From: Candidatus Planktophila sp.
GTDB lineage: Bacteria; Actinomycetota; Actinomycetes; Nanopelagicales; Nanopelagicaceae
Direction: 5' to 3'
NCBI GenBank assembly: GCA_030681675.1
Contig: JAUXRP010000003.1
Location: forward strand, 124,001 to 188,000
DNA length: 64,000 nt
A program made the translations under genes and the position numbers. The notes under the pieces are model-generated. The model was not told the DNA's origin. It saw only the letters and a program-made list of their open reading frames with translations, and did no database searches. Below, piece by piece: positions 45,068 through 53,652 of the stretch; the first letter of the stretch is position 1, and every line of letters starts with the position of its first letter.

Positions 45068-45094
45068 GCCTGTAGCCTATCTAAGAATGAGCCT

Positions 45095-46216
45095 CTAGCT
45101 TGCGGCAGCAATTAAGGTCAAAGTGGCAGAAAACTCTTTCCCACCACGAATATAGGTGAGCGTAATCTTGTCTCCAACCTTTTTTGCACGCACGGCAACG
45201 ATTAACTCTTCGGCAGTAGTTATCTCCCGGTTTTCAAATGCAATAACAATATCTCCAGGCTTCAAACCAGCCAATTCTGCCGGTCCACCAGCCAACAAAC
45301 CTGATTTTGAATTAGCAATGAGAGCACCTAAACCAGTGAAATTCATATCAAGTGAAACACCAAGCACGGGGTACGTAGCTTTGCCAGTTTTTATCAGTTG
45401 GTCGGCCGTTGTTCGTGCTTGATTTATTGGTATCGCAAAACCCAATCCAATTGAGCCAGTTTGAGAAGTCGAACCTAAAGATGCGATTGCCGAGTTAACT
45501 CCAATAACCGCACCAGTTGAATCAACAAGTGGACCACCTGAGTTACCAGGATTAATTGCTGCATCAGTTTGGAGTGCATTTATAAATGAGTTTTCTTCGG
45601 CCGAGCCACCGGCAGTGACTGGTCGATCTTTAGCGCTAATGATTCCAAGAGTTACTGTTCCTGATAAGCCAAGTGGTGAACCAATCGCGATGACTGCGTC
45701 TCCTACCGCAACTTTGTCACTATCGCCGAATTGCAGAGCAGGAAAGTTGGAACCCGTAATTTTTAAGACAGCCAAATCATAAGATGCATCTCGACCCACC
45801 ACTTTTGCATTGTAAACGTCACCATTATTGAGCGTTACTCGCAACGTCCCACCTGATTCAGCCACAGAGGCAATCACGTGATTATTCGTTAAAATATAGC
45901 CGGAGCTATCAATGACAAACCCTGAACCAGTTCCGCCTCCACTACTTGATCGAGTTGTAATTGAAACAACTGACGGAAGCACTCGTGCTGCAATTCCTGC
46001 TACTGAATCAGGTGCGCGCTCGATGGTGCTAGTAGATGAAACAATGTTCGCATTGTGAAAAAAAGTTCCGCCCGAAGAATTGACTCCTAAAAAACCTCCA
46101 ACGCTTCCCGCAAGTAAAGCAATGAGAAGGGTATTGCCTCGTGAACTCCTTTTAGAGGTCCGAACCTCCCACCAGGGGGAATCGAGTTCGCTCGTTTTTT
46201 TACGGGGAAAGATCAT
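45095..46216 (-). CDS. HtrA/DegP-type membrane-anchored serine protease
   Basis: 373 residues. N-terminal membrane helix (about 29-45), trypsin-like domain with His113 (TNNHVI), Asp147 (YDLAVL) and Ser226 (GNSGGPL), PDZ domain (about 275-370). Cleaves misfolded envelope proteins. Sits between tatB and an O-methyltransferase as in mycobacteria, but sigE and its anti-sigma gene that normally separate them are missing. Confidence 0.92.
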   Translation of the reverse strand: MIFPRKKTSELDSPWWEVRTSKRSSRGNTLLIALLAGSVGGFLGVNSSGGTFFHNANIVSSTSTIERAPDSVAGIAARVLPSVVSITTRSSSGGGTGSGFVIDSSGYILTNNHVIASVAESGGTLRVTLNNGDVYNAKVVGRDASYDLAVLKITGSNFPALQFGDSDKVAVGDAVIAIGSPLGLSGTVTLGIISAKDRPVTAGGSAEENSFINALQTDAAINPGNSGGPLVDSTGAVIGVNSAIASLGSTSQTGSIGLGFAIPINQARTTADQLIKTGKATYPVLGVSLDMNFTGLGALIANSKSGLLAGGPAELAGLKPGDIVIAFENREITTAEELIVAVRAKKVGDKITLTYIRGGKEFSATLTLIAAAS

Positions 46217-46228
46217 GTGTTTATTCTG

Positions 46229-46855
46229 CTACAACTTAGTGGCAACTAACAAACCATCTCCAATGGGAATTAAGGTACTCACCCAATGCTCTGTGTCATT
46301 TTTAATGATTTTCCCAGCATCGCGAAGAGAAACCGTCTTTGGATCACGTTGAGCTGGATCACAGACCTTTGAACCACCAAAGAAATTATCAATTACGAGC
46401 GCACCGCCGCTTCGCAAAATACGGTGAGATTCAGAGATAACGAAGGCTAAATCCTCTGGATTGTGTCGCAGAACAACGAGATCATATGCACGATCAGTGA
46501 GCTTTGAAATGACATCAAGTACTGGATTAGTGATAAGTCGAACTCTTGTCTGTGCGATTTCAGCATCGCTAAAAGCAATTCTCGCGATTCGAGTATGTTC
46601 CATCTCATCATCAATTGAGGTCAAAGTTCCGCTGATTCTCATCCCGTCAAGTAACCATAAACTTCCAACGCCTGATCCAGTTCCAACTTCAACGATTGAT
46701 TGCGCAGATAATGTACATGCAAGATGGCGAAGGTATGCGCCGGCACCCGGAGTTACATCAACTGCTCCGAGTTCAAGACCTCTCGCACGGGCTTGAGATT
46801 TTATGTGATCTTCGGCAATAAAGTTTTCAGCGTAAGAGTGGGGATCTATTTTCAC
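46229..46855 (-). CDS. O-methyltransferase (Rv1220c-like)
   Basis: 208 residues from GTG 46855. SIVEVGTGSGVGSLWLLDGM is motif I (about 50-69); LTSIDDEMEHT is motif II. O-methyltransferase family 3 type; substrate unknown. The GTG overlaps the pepA stop by one base (TAGTG); a GTG 18 bases upstream would overlap further and has no ribosome site. Confidence 0.8.
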   Translation of the reverse strand: MKIDPHSYAENFIAEDHIKSQARARGLELGAVDVTPGAGAYLRHLACTLSAQSIVEVGTGSGVGSLWLLDGMRISGTLTSIDDEMEHTRIARIAFSDAEIAQTRVRLITNPVLDVISKLTDRAYDLVVLRHNPEDLAFVISESHRILRSGGALVIDNFFGGSKVCDPAQRDPKTVSLRDAGKIIKNDTEHWVSTLIPIGDGLLVATKL

Positions 46856-48342
46856 TAAAGGCTCATAATCCACGTTGTGAGTAAACGAACACCGAAACCT
46901 GTTCCACCTTTTGGATTTTCACCTGCATCAACTTCACTTCGCCCGGGACCTGCAATATCTAGGTGCAACCAGCGACGAGCTCCTGCAAAGTGCTCTAGAA
47001 ACAAAGCTGCAGTTACTGAACCAGCTGAGTAGTCGGCCTTAACTGCTGCATGATTAAAATCTGCGATATCACTTCTCAATGAGTCTTGATAGTCATCGAC
47101 GAGCGGCATTCTCCAAACTTGATCACCTGAATCTGAACCAGCCTTAATAAAGGAGGACGCAAGTTGGTCGTCGCGTGTATACATTGCAGCAAAGGTTCTA
47201 CCGAGTCCAAGAGTTGCAGCCCCAGTAAGAGTTGCAATATCAATTAAATAATCGGGATTTAAATTAAGATCTGCATAAGCCAATCCATCAGCAAGAACAA
47301 GTCGACCTTCGGCATCGGTGTTAATAACCTCAACAGTTGTTCCTCCATAATGCTTTATAACATCACTAGGTCTCTGGGCAGTAGCCGAGATAGCATTTTC
47401 AGCACACATCATTAACGCGGTGACGTGAACATCAGGTTGTAAGTCTTCAAGAGCCGTAAGTGTCGCAAGAATTGCCGCGGCTCCTGCCATGTCAGACTTC
47501 ATCGGTATCATTAAATCGTAAGGGCGTTTTAGTGAAACACCGCCGGTATCAAAAGTAATCCCCTTACCAACTAAAACAACATGAGGAAGTGGTGTTGTTA
47601 GTTTCTTTTTGTTCTTTGGCCTATAAGTGACTTCTATGAAGCGCGGACCTGGCACTGGTGATGAATTACCAACTGCTCGTAATCCACCGAACTCCTTTAA
47701 CTCTCTTCCGGCTAAGACTGTGGTTTTTAATCCGTTGGATTGTGCAAATTCTTGCGCCTTTGTAGCCATCCACTCAGGAGTTTTAATATTAGAAGGCGTA
47801 TGAACCAGATCGCGAGCACGCGTAATCGCTTTCGCAACAGCATTAGCAGCATTTATTGTCTCCTTATCATCGGTTGCTACGAGAAATGTTGGAACATCAG
47901 CAGGCTTTCCACTCTCTAAACTCCACAAGTAGGCGGCCATGGTAAGCGAAATCGCATGTGCTCTGATATCGACTTCATTTAAAGCACATGCCGAATAAAC
48001 GGTGATTTTCTTCCCACGAACTTTTCGAGCAATTGCAGTTGCGCACGTTCTCATTGAATCTGTTGAGCCGTCACCTGCAGAAGCTAAGAAGATGCGCTCA
48101 GTATGTGAGTTGGCTGCGCTAACAGGGATCTCAAATATCTCGCCCGCTTTACCCGTTGGTGAAAAAAATGAAAGCTCGTCAACTAAATTTATTGCGAAAT
48201 GCTTTTCAATATCCTGAATCAAATTCGCTGGAGCTTTAAACGAAATTACCCCTTCGCTTTCATTTACATATGCCAGAGCTATCGCCTGAGCAGACTTAGC
48301 CGCAGATAACTCTGTTGGGGCGCTGGTGAGTATCGAAGACAT
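46855..48342 (-). CDS. pepA: Leucyl aminopeptidase PepA
   Basis: 495 residues, M17 family. NTDAEGRLVLADGLAYA (about 320-336) and GKGITFDTGG with KSDMAGAAA carry the metal and bicarbonate sites. A cytoplasmic hexameric exopeptidase in peptide turnover. TAGCCT lies seven bases before the ATG. Confidence 0.92.
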   Translation of the reverse strand: MSSILTSAPTELSAAKSAQAIALAYVNESEGVISFKAPANLIQDIEKHFAINLVDELSFFSPTGKAGEIFEIPVSAANSHTERIFLASAGDGSTDSMRTCATAIARKVRGKKITVYSACALNEVDIRAHAISLTMAAYLWSLESGKPADVPTFLVATDDKETINAANAVAKAITRARDLVHTPSNIKTPEWMATKAQEFAQSNGLKTTVLAGRELKEFGGLRAVGNSSPVPGPRFIEVTYRPKNKKKLTTPLPHVVLVGKGITFDTGGVSLKRPYDLMIPMKSDMAGAAAILATLTALEDLQPDVHVTALMMCAENAISATAQRPSDVIKHYGGTTVEVINTDAEGRLVLADGLAYADLNLNPDYLIDIATLTGAATLGLGRTFAAMYTRDDQLASSFIKAGSDSGDQVWRMPLVDDYQDSLRSDIADFNHAAVKADYSAGSVTAALFLEHFAGARRWLHLDIAGPGRSEVDAGENPKGGTGFGVRLLTTWIMSL

Positions 48343-48370
48343 GCGTTAAAGGCTATCGCCTGCGACGCCT

Positions 48371-48550
48371 TTACTTCTTGACTAAAGAGACCGCGGCATG
48401 AAGTGCGGCGCTCAAATTATTAGCCTCTTCTGAGTTGAGCTCAACGACCAATCGGCCGCCACCTTCGAGAGGAATACGCATGACGAGAGAGCGGGCCTCT
48501 TTGGTAACCTCCATTGGACCATCACCTGTACGGGGTTTCATGGCTGCCAT
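48371..48550 (-). CDS. DUF3117 protein
   Basis: 59 residues, ATG 48550 to TAA 48371: MAAMKPRTGDGPMEVTKEAR and IPLEGGGRLVVEL are typical of DUF3117, a small universally conserved actinobacterial protein of unknown role. AGAGGAG lies seven bases before ATG. Neighbours pepA, LOG and dapD fit the mycobacterial Rv1211 region. Confidence 0.85.
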   Translation of the reverse strand: MAAMKPRTGDGPMEVTKEARSLVMRIPLEGGGRLVVELNSEEANNLSAALHAAVSLVKK

Positions 48551-48654
48551 GTGGAGACTCCTCTTAAAGATTGGTGGTGGAAGTGCAAGAAGAGAAGTAT
48601 CTCGTACATGGTGGGTTAGTGGGAAATCGCCCTCAAGGCTCGTTGCATCTGCCG

Positions 48655-48846
48655 CTAGAAACCCATAAATTCGCTTAAATGTGCCTTCCCAGTGGCAATT
48701 ACCGCATCTACAGCCCGTACGGGTACGACTAAGAGCTCGGCAATTTCATTCGCTGACATGGAACGCAAATAATGCATAGTCAGAATACAGCGCTCCTCTT
48801 CAGATAGGGATGCGAGCAACTCTGCCAAAGTGGTGGGCTCGCTCAT
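48655..48846 (-). CDS. Sigma-70 region 4-like small protein
   Basis: 63 residues. The sequence LASLSEEERCILTMHYLRSMSANEIAELL is a sigma-70 region 4 helix-turn-helix (about 13-41, named by its ends) and nothing of region 2 is present. TAACCT lies seven bases before the ATG. It may modulate RNA polymerase or bind WhiB-like partners, or be a sigma remnant. Confidence 0.6.
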   Translation of the reverse strand: MSEPTTLAELLASLSEEERCILTMHYLRSMSANEIAELLVVPVRAVDAVIATGKAHLSEFMGF

Positions 48847-48911
48847 GGGGATAAGGTTACTGGTCAGGTCTTAAGAGTTCGCCGCTTAAGGAATTGGAGG
48901 AAATAGTGGAT

Positions 48912-49337
48912 TTAACGGAATGTTCTCGCAAAACGCTCAAGTGAAATCCTCACACCCACATAGAGTCCGGGAAATATCACGAGAAATAATGGACGAGGAG
49001 CTCTCACCTCTTCCGACCAGTCAAAGCGTGTTTGGGTAGCGTTAATTTCATGTAGCTCAAACTTACCCACCCCTTTAATAACTGCGCCTGTATGTACAAC
49101 ATCGCACACAAATGGCGGAACCCACGAAGTTACTTCCATTGTGTCTAAGATGCCTATGGATTTTATTCCGGTAAAAGCGCTTATTTTTGTTCCCACTCCA
49201 TCCCGAATTGTCGAAGTAACCCAGACCTTCGTGGCGATCATCCACTCGCCCTGCTTTTCCCAATCCGCCAAGGCATCCCACACCGATTGAATCGGTGCAT
49301 TTATTACGAGAGAAATTGCTAGGTAGTTTCTTCTCAT
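48912..49337 (-). CDS. SRPBCC/START-fold protein
   Basis: 141 residues. ISLVINAPIQSVWDALADWEKQGEW is the usual opening of polyketide cyclase/START-like ligand-binding proteins. Ligand unknown. ATG 49337 overlaps the LOG stop by four bases. Confidence 0.82.
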   Translation of the reverse strand: MRRNYLAISLVINAPIQSVWDALADWEKQGEWMIATKVWVTSTIRDGVGTKISAFTGIKSIGILDTMEVTSWVPPFVCDVVHTGAVIKGVGKFELHEINATQTRFDWSEEVRAPRPLFLVIFPGLYVGVRISLERFARTFR

Positions 49338-49867
49338 TGTTTGCACCCTTCCAAAGCCTCATCGACAGTATTGGCCCACGTAATTAATTCACGCATACCT
49401 GGCTTGATAAAGTTCTCTTCCTCAAGATGCAGAATCAACTCATGTAATGGTCCATAAATTCCAAATGGATCAAGAATGACAATTGGTTTATTATGAAATT
49501 TTAAATAGCGACCTACCCATATTTCAAAGAACTCCTCAAGTGTGCCGGCTCCCCCCGGAAGCGTAATAAAGGCATCAGAAATATCAGTAATCATCGCCTT
49601 ACGCTCACCCATCGTAGTGACAATGTGTAATTCATCATTCTCGTGATCGGCAAACTCAATATCAACTAATGCTTGCGGAATTACGCCGACAGTAAGACCA
49701 TGCGCTGCGCGCGCACCCCGAGAAACCGCACCCATCATTGAAATATGACCACCTCCAGTTACTAACTCCCACGATAAAGAGCCGATGCCTTCGCCTAGTT
49801 GGTAGGCCAAATCTATATATTTTGGATCGATGCTCGGAGATGAGGAACAAAAGACTGCGATACGCAT
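49334..49867 (-). CDS. LOG-family (TIGR00730) nucleotide 5'-monophosphate phosphoribohydrolase
   Basis: 177 residues from ATG 49867. LVTGGGHISMMGAVSRGA (about 42-59) and the LPGGAGTLEEFFE motif (about 101-113) are diagnostic. Members cut N-glycosidic bonds of nucleotides, including cytokinin precursors. Leaderless TATCCT is seven bases before ATG. Divergent from dapD. Confidence 0.88.
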   Translation of the reverse strand: MRIAVFCSSSPSIDPKYIDLAYQLGEGIGSLSWELVTGGGHISMMGAVSRGARAAHGLTVGVIPQALVDIEFADHENDELHIVTTMGERKAMITDISDAFITLPGGAGTLEEFFEIWVGRYLKFHNKPIVILDPFGIYGPLHELILHLEEENFIKPGMRELITWANTVDEALEGCKQ

Positions 49868-49874
49868 ATGAGAA

Positions 49875-49891
49875 AGGATAGGGGTTAGGCT
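49875..49891. promoter_or_regulatory. Bidirectional LOG/dapD leaderless promoter
   Basis: TATCCT on minus (49875-49880) for LOG and TAGGCT on plus (49886-49891) for dapD lie only five bases apart in a 30-base gap, each six or seven bases from its ATG. Confidence 0.55.
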
Positions 49892-49897
49892 TAGCCC

Positions 49898-50815
49898 ATG
49901 AACACCATTGCATCTGGCCACGCAATAACGACTGTGTCGCATGGAAAACTTTTGGACGCATGGTTTCCAACTCCAACACTAGCTCCACTCAATCCTGAAG
50001 TGCCGAGTGAATTACGTGCCTTAGTCGGCAACGATGATGCGCGTGAAGTCAGCCGTGAACTCGCTAGCCTTGAAATTGATCTCTCGGTTCCACCTACTTC
50101 GGCACTTGATGTCTATCTTCGCTTACATCTTCTCTCGCATCGTTTAGTTAAACCACACGGCGTAACCCTTGATGGCATCTTTGGTCTTCTCAATAACGTT
50201 GTTTGGACTTCGGCTGGTCCGTGCGCCGTTGAGGGCTTTGAATTAACACGCGCCCGCCTTAACGCTAAGAATGGGCATGTAACTGTCTTTTCAATCGATA
50301 AGTTCCCAAGGATGGTGGACTATGTAGTTCCTAGTGGAGTGCGCATCGCCGATGCAGATCGGGTTCGATTAGGTGCCCACTTGGCAGTCGGAACAACCGT
50401 AATGCATGAGGGCTTTGTTAACTTTAATGCAGGTACTTTGGGTACATCAATGGTCGAAGGCAGAATCTCAGCTGGCGTAGTCGTTGGCGATGGCAGCGAT
50501 GTTGGCGGCGGAGCCTCAATAATGGGTACTTTGAGTGGCGGCGGAAAAGAAATTGTCTCGATCGGAGAGAAAACACTGCTCGGCGCAAATTCAGGTTGCG
50601 GAATTTCTCTTGGTGACAACTGCATTATTGAGGCTGGCACATACATCACTGCAACTTCCAAACTGCGTTTGCCCGATGGGCAGGTTGTAAAAGCTGCCGC
50701 TCTATCCGGTTCGAATAATTTACTATTTAGACGCAACTCATTAGATGGCGCATTAGAAGTGGTAAGTCGAACTGGAACGTGGGGCGGCCTTAACTCAATT
50801 CTGCACACTAACTAA
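49898..50815 (+). CDS. dapD: Tetrahydrodipicolinate N-succinyltransferase DapD
   Basis: 305 residues of the actinobacterial DapD subgroup: a helical N-domain and a left-handed beta-helix from about 150 (GAHLAVGTTVMHEGFVNFNAG, VGDGSDVGGGASIMG). Adds succinyl to THDP in the lysine/DAP route ahead of DapC. TAGGCT six bases before ATG. Its 3' end overlaps the convergent SpoIID gene by 21 bases. Confidence 0.92.
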   Translation: MNTIASGHAITTVSHGKLLDAWFPTPTLAPLNPEVPSELRALVGNDDAREVSRELASLEIDLSVPPTSALDVYLRLHLLSHRLVKPHGVTLDGIFGLLNNVVWTSAGPCAVEGFELTRARLNAKNGHVTVFSIDKFPRMVDYVVPSGVRIADADRVRLGAHLAVGTTVMHEGFVNFNAGTLGTSMVEGRISAGVVVGDGSDVGGGASIMGTLSGGGKEIVSIGEKTLLGANSGCGISLGDNCIIEAGTYITATSKLRLPDGQVVKAAALSGSNNLLFRRNSLDGALEVVSRTGTWGGLNSILHTN

Positions 50816-52042
50816 GTCGCAGTAAGCCGATGGAATTTTAGTGCGACTCCGAAAAACCTCACCACGAAGCGTCAATTGAAGGCCAGAACTCGATGTCGCT
50901 CGAATCTGACCAATAGTCCCACTGTCATTTCTAGTCAGAATTTCTAGTTGAACTACATCAGGAAGCGAGAATGCTTTGGCAACGACTGCCTGTGAGAGTT
51001 TGCGATCCCACGTAACAAATCGCGGATTAAGCGTGATGTCTAAGCTACCTGGATCATCTACTATCTGCGTGTATGCCCTACTACTTCCCCATGCATTCAC
51101 TGCTAATTCGGTTTTACCGCCTGAGGATGAGAAATAATAGGCAGTTATTGGCAGACTTGCTTGAGTAATTACCAATCCTGCAGTTTCTGTGACAACGCTT
51201 TTCCAGATTGCTCCATATTTAAATTCGATCTCCTTTGCATACCCCAAAAACTTTTGATCTGAAATCTCTCCGTATAAGTCACAATCACAACTCCTCCGAT
51301 AAATTCCAGCTTTGCTGAGAGCGTATGACCGCGATGCCACCGCTTGAGCCTGCAGAGCAGCGATTGGCCAAAAAGAAGGCATTTCACTAACACCCCATAA
51401 ATACTCATCCGACAGACGCACGCTATTAGTTAGTTCTAACCTAAATCCAAGAGTTTTGTCTTTGACTGCCTTCACTACCATTTGGCCATATCGATACTTC
51501 CTAGTCGCACCAAGTTGAGTGACAGACATAAGCGCGTCGATCCCCTCCAAATATCGTGTCCCACTCCATCGAATAGTAAAGCTCCGATTCTTTTCAAAAG
51601 TATTTGGTTTTTTATCAATAACCACATTAGGAATAACGCTAGAGCCTAGAATTGAAAGATTCAGTGAAGCTCCAGCTGAAAACACTGCAATTGGAAGTGC
51701 ATCTACTTGACTACCAATATCACCTCTAAATAATTGAACCATTGCACCAGGTGTTTTAGTGGATATTTTTGTGCTACTCAAGAGATGACCAATATTGACT
51801 CTTAAAATCTTTGAATCATCAAGAGGTTCGACTAATACATCTTTATAAAAGTATTGCAGAATTTCCGTTGAAGTTTTGCCAGCCAAGGCCATAGATCGAG
51901 CTCCCATTTGTGACATACCAACGCCGTGCCCATAACCTGATCCGCGAAATAGAAATTCTGCAGGTAATTCCAATGCTGATGCTGGAGCTGTTAAAGCGGA
52001 AATAAAAAAAATCAATACCAGAAGTAACTTAGACATCCTCAT
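50795..52042 (-). CDS. SpoIID/LytB-domain secreted protein
   Basis: About 415 residues from ATG 52042. Signal peptide (LLLVLIFFISALTAPASA), then SpoIID-type GHGVGMSQMGA (about 37-48) and AQAVASRSYAL plus YYFSSSGGKTE. SpoIID homologues trim peptidoglycan glycans or act on cell wall. The start is inside the end of the ABC ATPase gene (overlap 14 bases). Confidence 0.82.
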   Translation of the reverse strand: MRMSKLLLVLIFFISALTAPASALELPAEFLFRGSGYGHGVGMSQMGARSMALAGKTSTEILQYFYKDVLVEPLDDSKILRVNIGHLLSSTKISTKTPGAMVQLFRGDIGSQVDALPIAVFSAGASLNLSILGSSVIPNVVIDKKPNTFEKNRSFTIRWSGTRYLEGIDALMSVTQLGATRKYRYGQMVVKAVKDKTLGFRLELTNSVRLSDEYLWGVSEMPSFWPIAALQAQAVASRSYALSKAGIYRRSCDCDLYGEISDQKFLGYAKEIEFKYGAIWKSVVTETAGLVITQASLPITAYYFSSSGGKTELAVNAWGSSRAYTQIVDDPGSLDITLNPRFVTWDRKLSQAVVAKAFSLPDVVQLEILTRNDSGTIGQIRATSSSGLQLTLRGEVFRSRTKIPSAYCDLVSVQN

Positions 52043-52826
52043 CGAGGGCTGCGCTCTTTCTGACATGTAAAAACTCTTGATAGGCAGCGATAGTCTCATT
52101 TGGTTCGCCGCGTTGGACTACCTTTCCTTTGTGCAACCAGACCACGTCATTGCAGACCTCGCGCAACGTTGCCATTGCATGGCTTACCAAAATAAGCGCA
52201 CTATCTTCACTTCTCAACTCCTTCATACGATTAAGAGATTTCTCTTTGAATTTTGCATCTCCTGTACTGAGAGCCTCGTCAACTATTAAAATATCTGGTC
52301 GGACAGTTACCGCAACTGAAAATGCCAATCGAGAAAACATTCCAGATGAATACGTGCGCATAGGGGCATCAATTGCCTCTCCCAGTTCAGAGAAATCTGC
52401 TATCTCTTGAAAGTTATCTTCAATCTCTTCACGCGACATTCCCGCAGCTAACCCTCCGAGAAATACATTATCGCGTCCTGACATCGACGGGTTAAAACCA
52501 ACACCCAAGGCCAGCAATGTGCTCACACTTCCAAAGACCTCAATTCGCCCCTTTGTGGGAGGAATGATTCCTGCAATGACGCGCATCATTGATGATTTTC
52601 CTGCGCCGTTAGTTCCAATTACTCCTAAAACTTGTCCATACTCAACATTCAGATTCACATCATCGAGTGCCTGAATAATGCGCACATGTTTACCACGGCG
52701 ACCTAAAGATTTGGCGCGAGCCTTAAGAGTTGGGCGTCTCTCTATTGAAGTTTTATATGTAAGCCCTAAACCGCGAACTGAAATAGCGATCTCATGTGTG
52801 GCGTGCGAGTTAGAGGCGGACAGCAA
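52029..52826 (-). CDS. Polysaccharide/teichoic-acid-type ABC exporter ATPase
   Basis: 265 residues. Walker A GTNGAGKSS, signature SSGMFSRLAFSVA, Walker B ILIVDEALSTGD; Wzt/TagH family without a C-terminal sugar-binding domain. The start is proposed at TTG 52826 with AAGGGAG seven bases upstream, inside the end of the permease gene. A TTG at 52862 is longer and lacks a ribosome site. Confidence 0.88.
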   Translation of the reverse strand: MLSASNSHATHEIAISVRGLGLTYKTSIERRPTLKARAKSLGRRGKHVRIIQALDDVNLNVEYGQVLGVIGTNGAGKSSMMRVIAGIIPPTKGRIEVFGSVSTLLALGVGFNPSMSGRDNVFLGGLAAGMSREEIEDNFQEIADFSELGEAIDAPMRTYSSGMFSRLAFSVAVTVRPDILIVDEALSTGDAKFKEKSLNRMKELRSEDSALILVSHAMATLREVCNDVVWLHKGKVVQRGEPNETIAAYQEFLHVRKSAALDEDV

Positions 52827-53637
52827 ATTCGCGCTCCCTTGATAAGAAAAAATAAGTTCCAATTAAAAATACTCCTGAGGCCCACGCTAAACCTGTAAGT
52901 AAACTTGAACCCTGTGGGGCTTGCCCGTGAACTAAAGTACGAGACCAGCTATCAAGAATTGGAAAGAGTGGATTAAATTCCTGTATAGCCATGAGCTTTG
53001 GCTTTAAGGCGGATGCCTCATAGAGAATCGGTGAGAGATATAGAAGAGTTCGTGTCAGATATGGCAAGAAGCTAGATATATCGCGAAAATATACATTTAT
53101 ACATGAAATCGTGATTGCTAATCCAAGAGCTAGAAAAATTGTAATTAATAAAACCGGAAAGGCCCAAAGCATCTCCCATGTATAAGGCGCACCTAGAATC
53201 GTGCGAATAATGAAAAATACCAAGAGAGTCGGAATGAACTTAGCAACTGCAATTACAACAGCGGAAATCGGTAGCATAATTCGTGGAAAGGCTGTGTTTA
53301 GTATGAGACGTTGGCCAGCCGTAATTGATTTAACTCCCCCAGTAAGTGAGTTGGCAACTAAGTAGAAAAGAAAGAGGGTGGCCGTCAAGTGGACATATCG
53401 CGTTACATCTGAAGTGCCCCGAATAATAACAATTAGGAGGAAATACACCGCGGAAAGTAGCAGTGGATTTAAGACTAACCACAACTGACCAAAGAGTGAA
53501 TCAAAGTGTTGCTCACGAAGTTCAGAGCGCGAATACTCAGCAATAAACGTTCGGCGGGACCAGAGCGATTTCCAGTATCGAATGAGTGGGGGCAGGCCGG
53601 CACGAAAAGGCTCGTATACCTGCATTGGTTGACTCAT
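52810..53637 (-). CDS. Polysaccharide ABC exporter permease (Wzm/TagG type)
   Basis: 275 residues, six helices; SELREQHFDSLFGQLWLVLNPLLLSAVYF opening and LTRTLLYLSPILYEASAL are typical of ABC-2 permeases for O-antigen/teichoic acid. Works with the ATPase encoded by the following gene (overlap 17 bases). The polymer exported is unknown. Confidence 0.88.
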   Translation of the reverse strand: MSQPMQVYEPFRAGLPPLIRYWKSLWSRRTFIAEYSRSELREQHFDSLFGQLWLVLNPLLLSAVYFLLIVIIRGTSDVTRYVHLTATLFLFYLVANSLTGGVKSITAGQRLILNTAFPRIMLPISAVVIAVAKFIPTLLVFFIIRTILGAPYTWEMLWAFPVLLITIFLALGLAITISCINVYFRDISSFLPYLTRTLLYLSPILYEASALKPKLMAIQEFNPLFPILDSWSRTLVHGQAPQGSSLLTGLAWASGVFLIGTYFFLSREREFAVRL

Positions 53638-53652
53638 GGACGTAAGGCTACC

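Noticed and set aside
50320-50808. 162-codon minus-strand frame inside dapD
   Set aside because: Shadow of the DapD beta-helix repeats; Pro/Ser-rich translation, no start signal.
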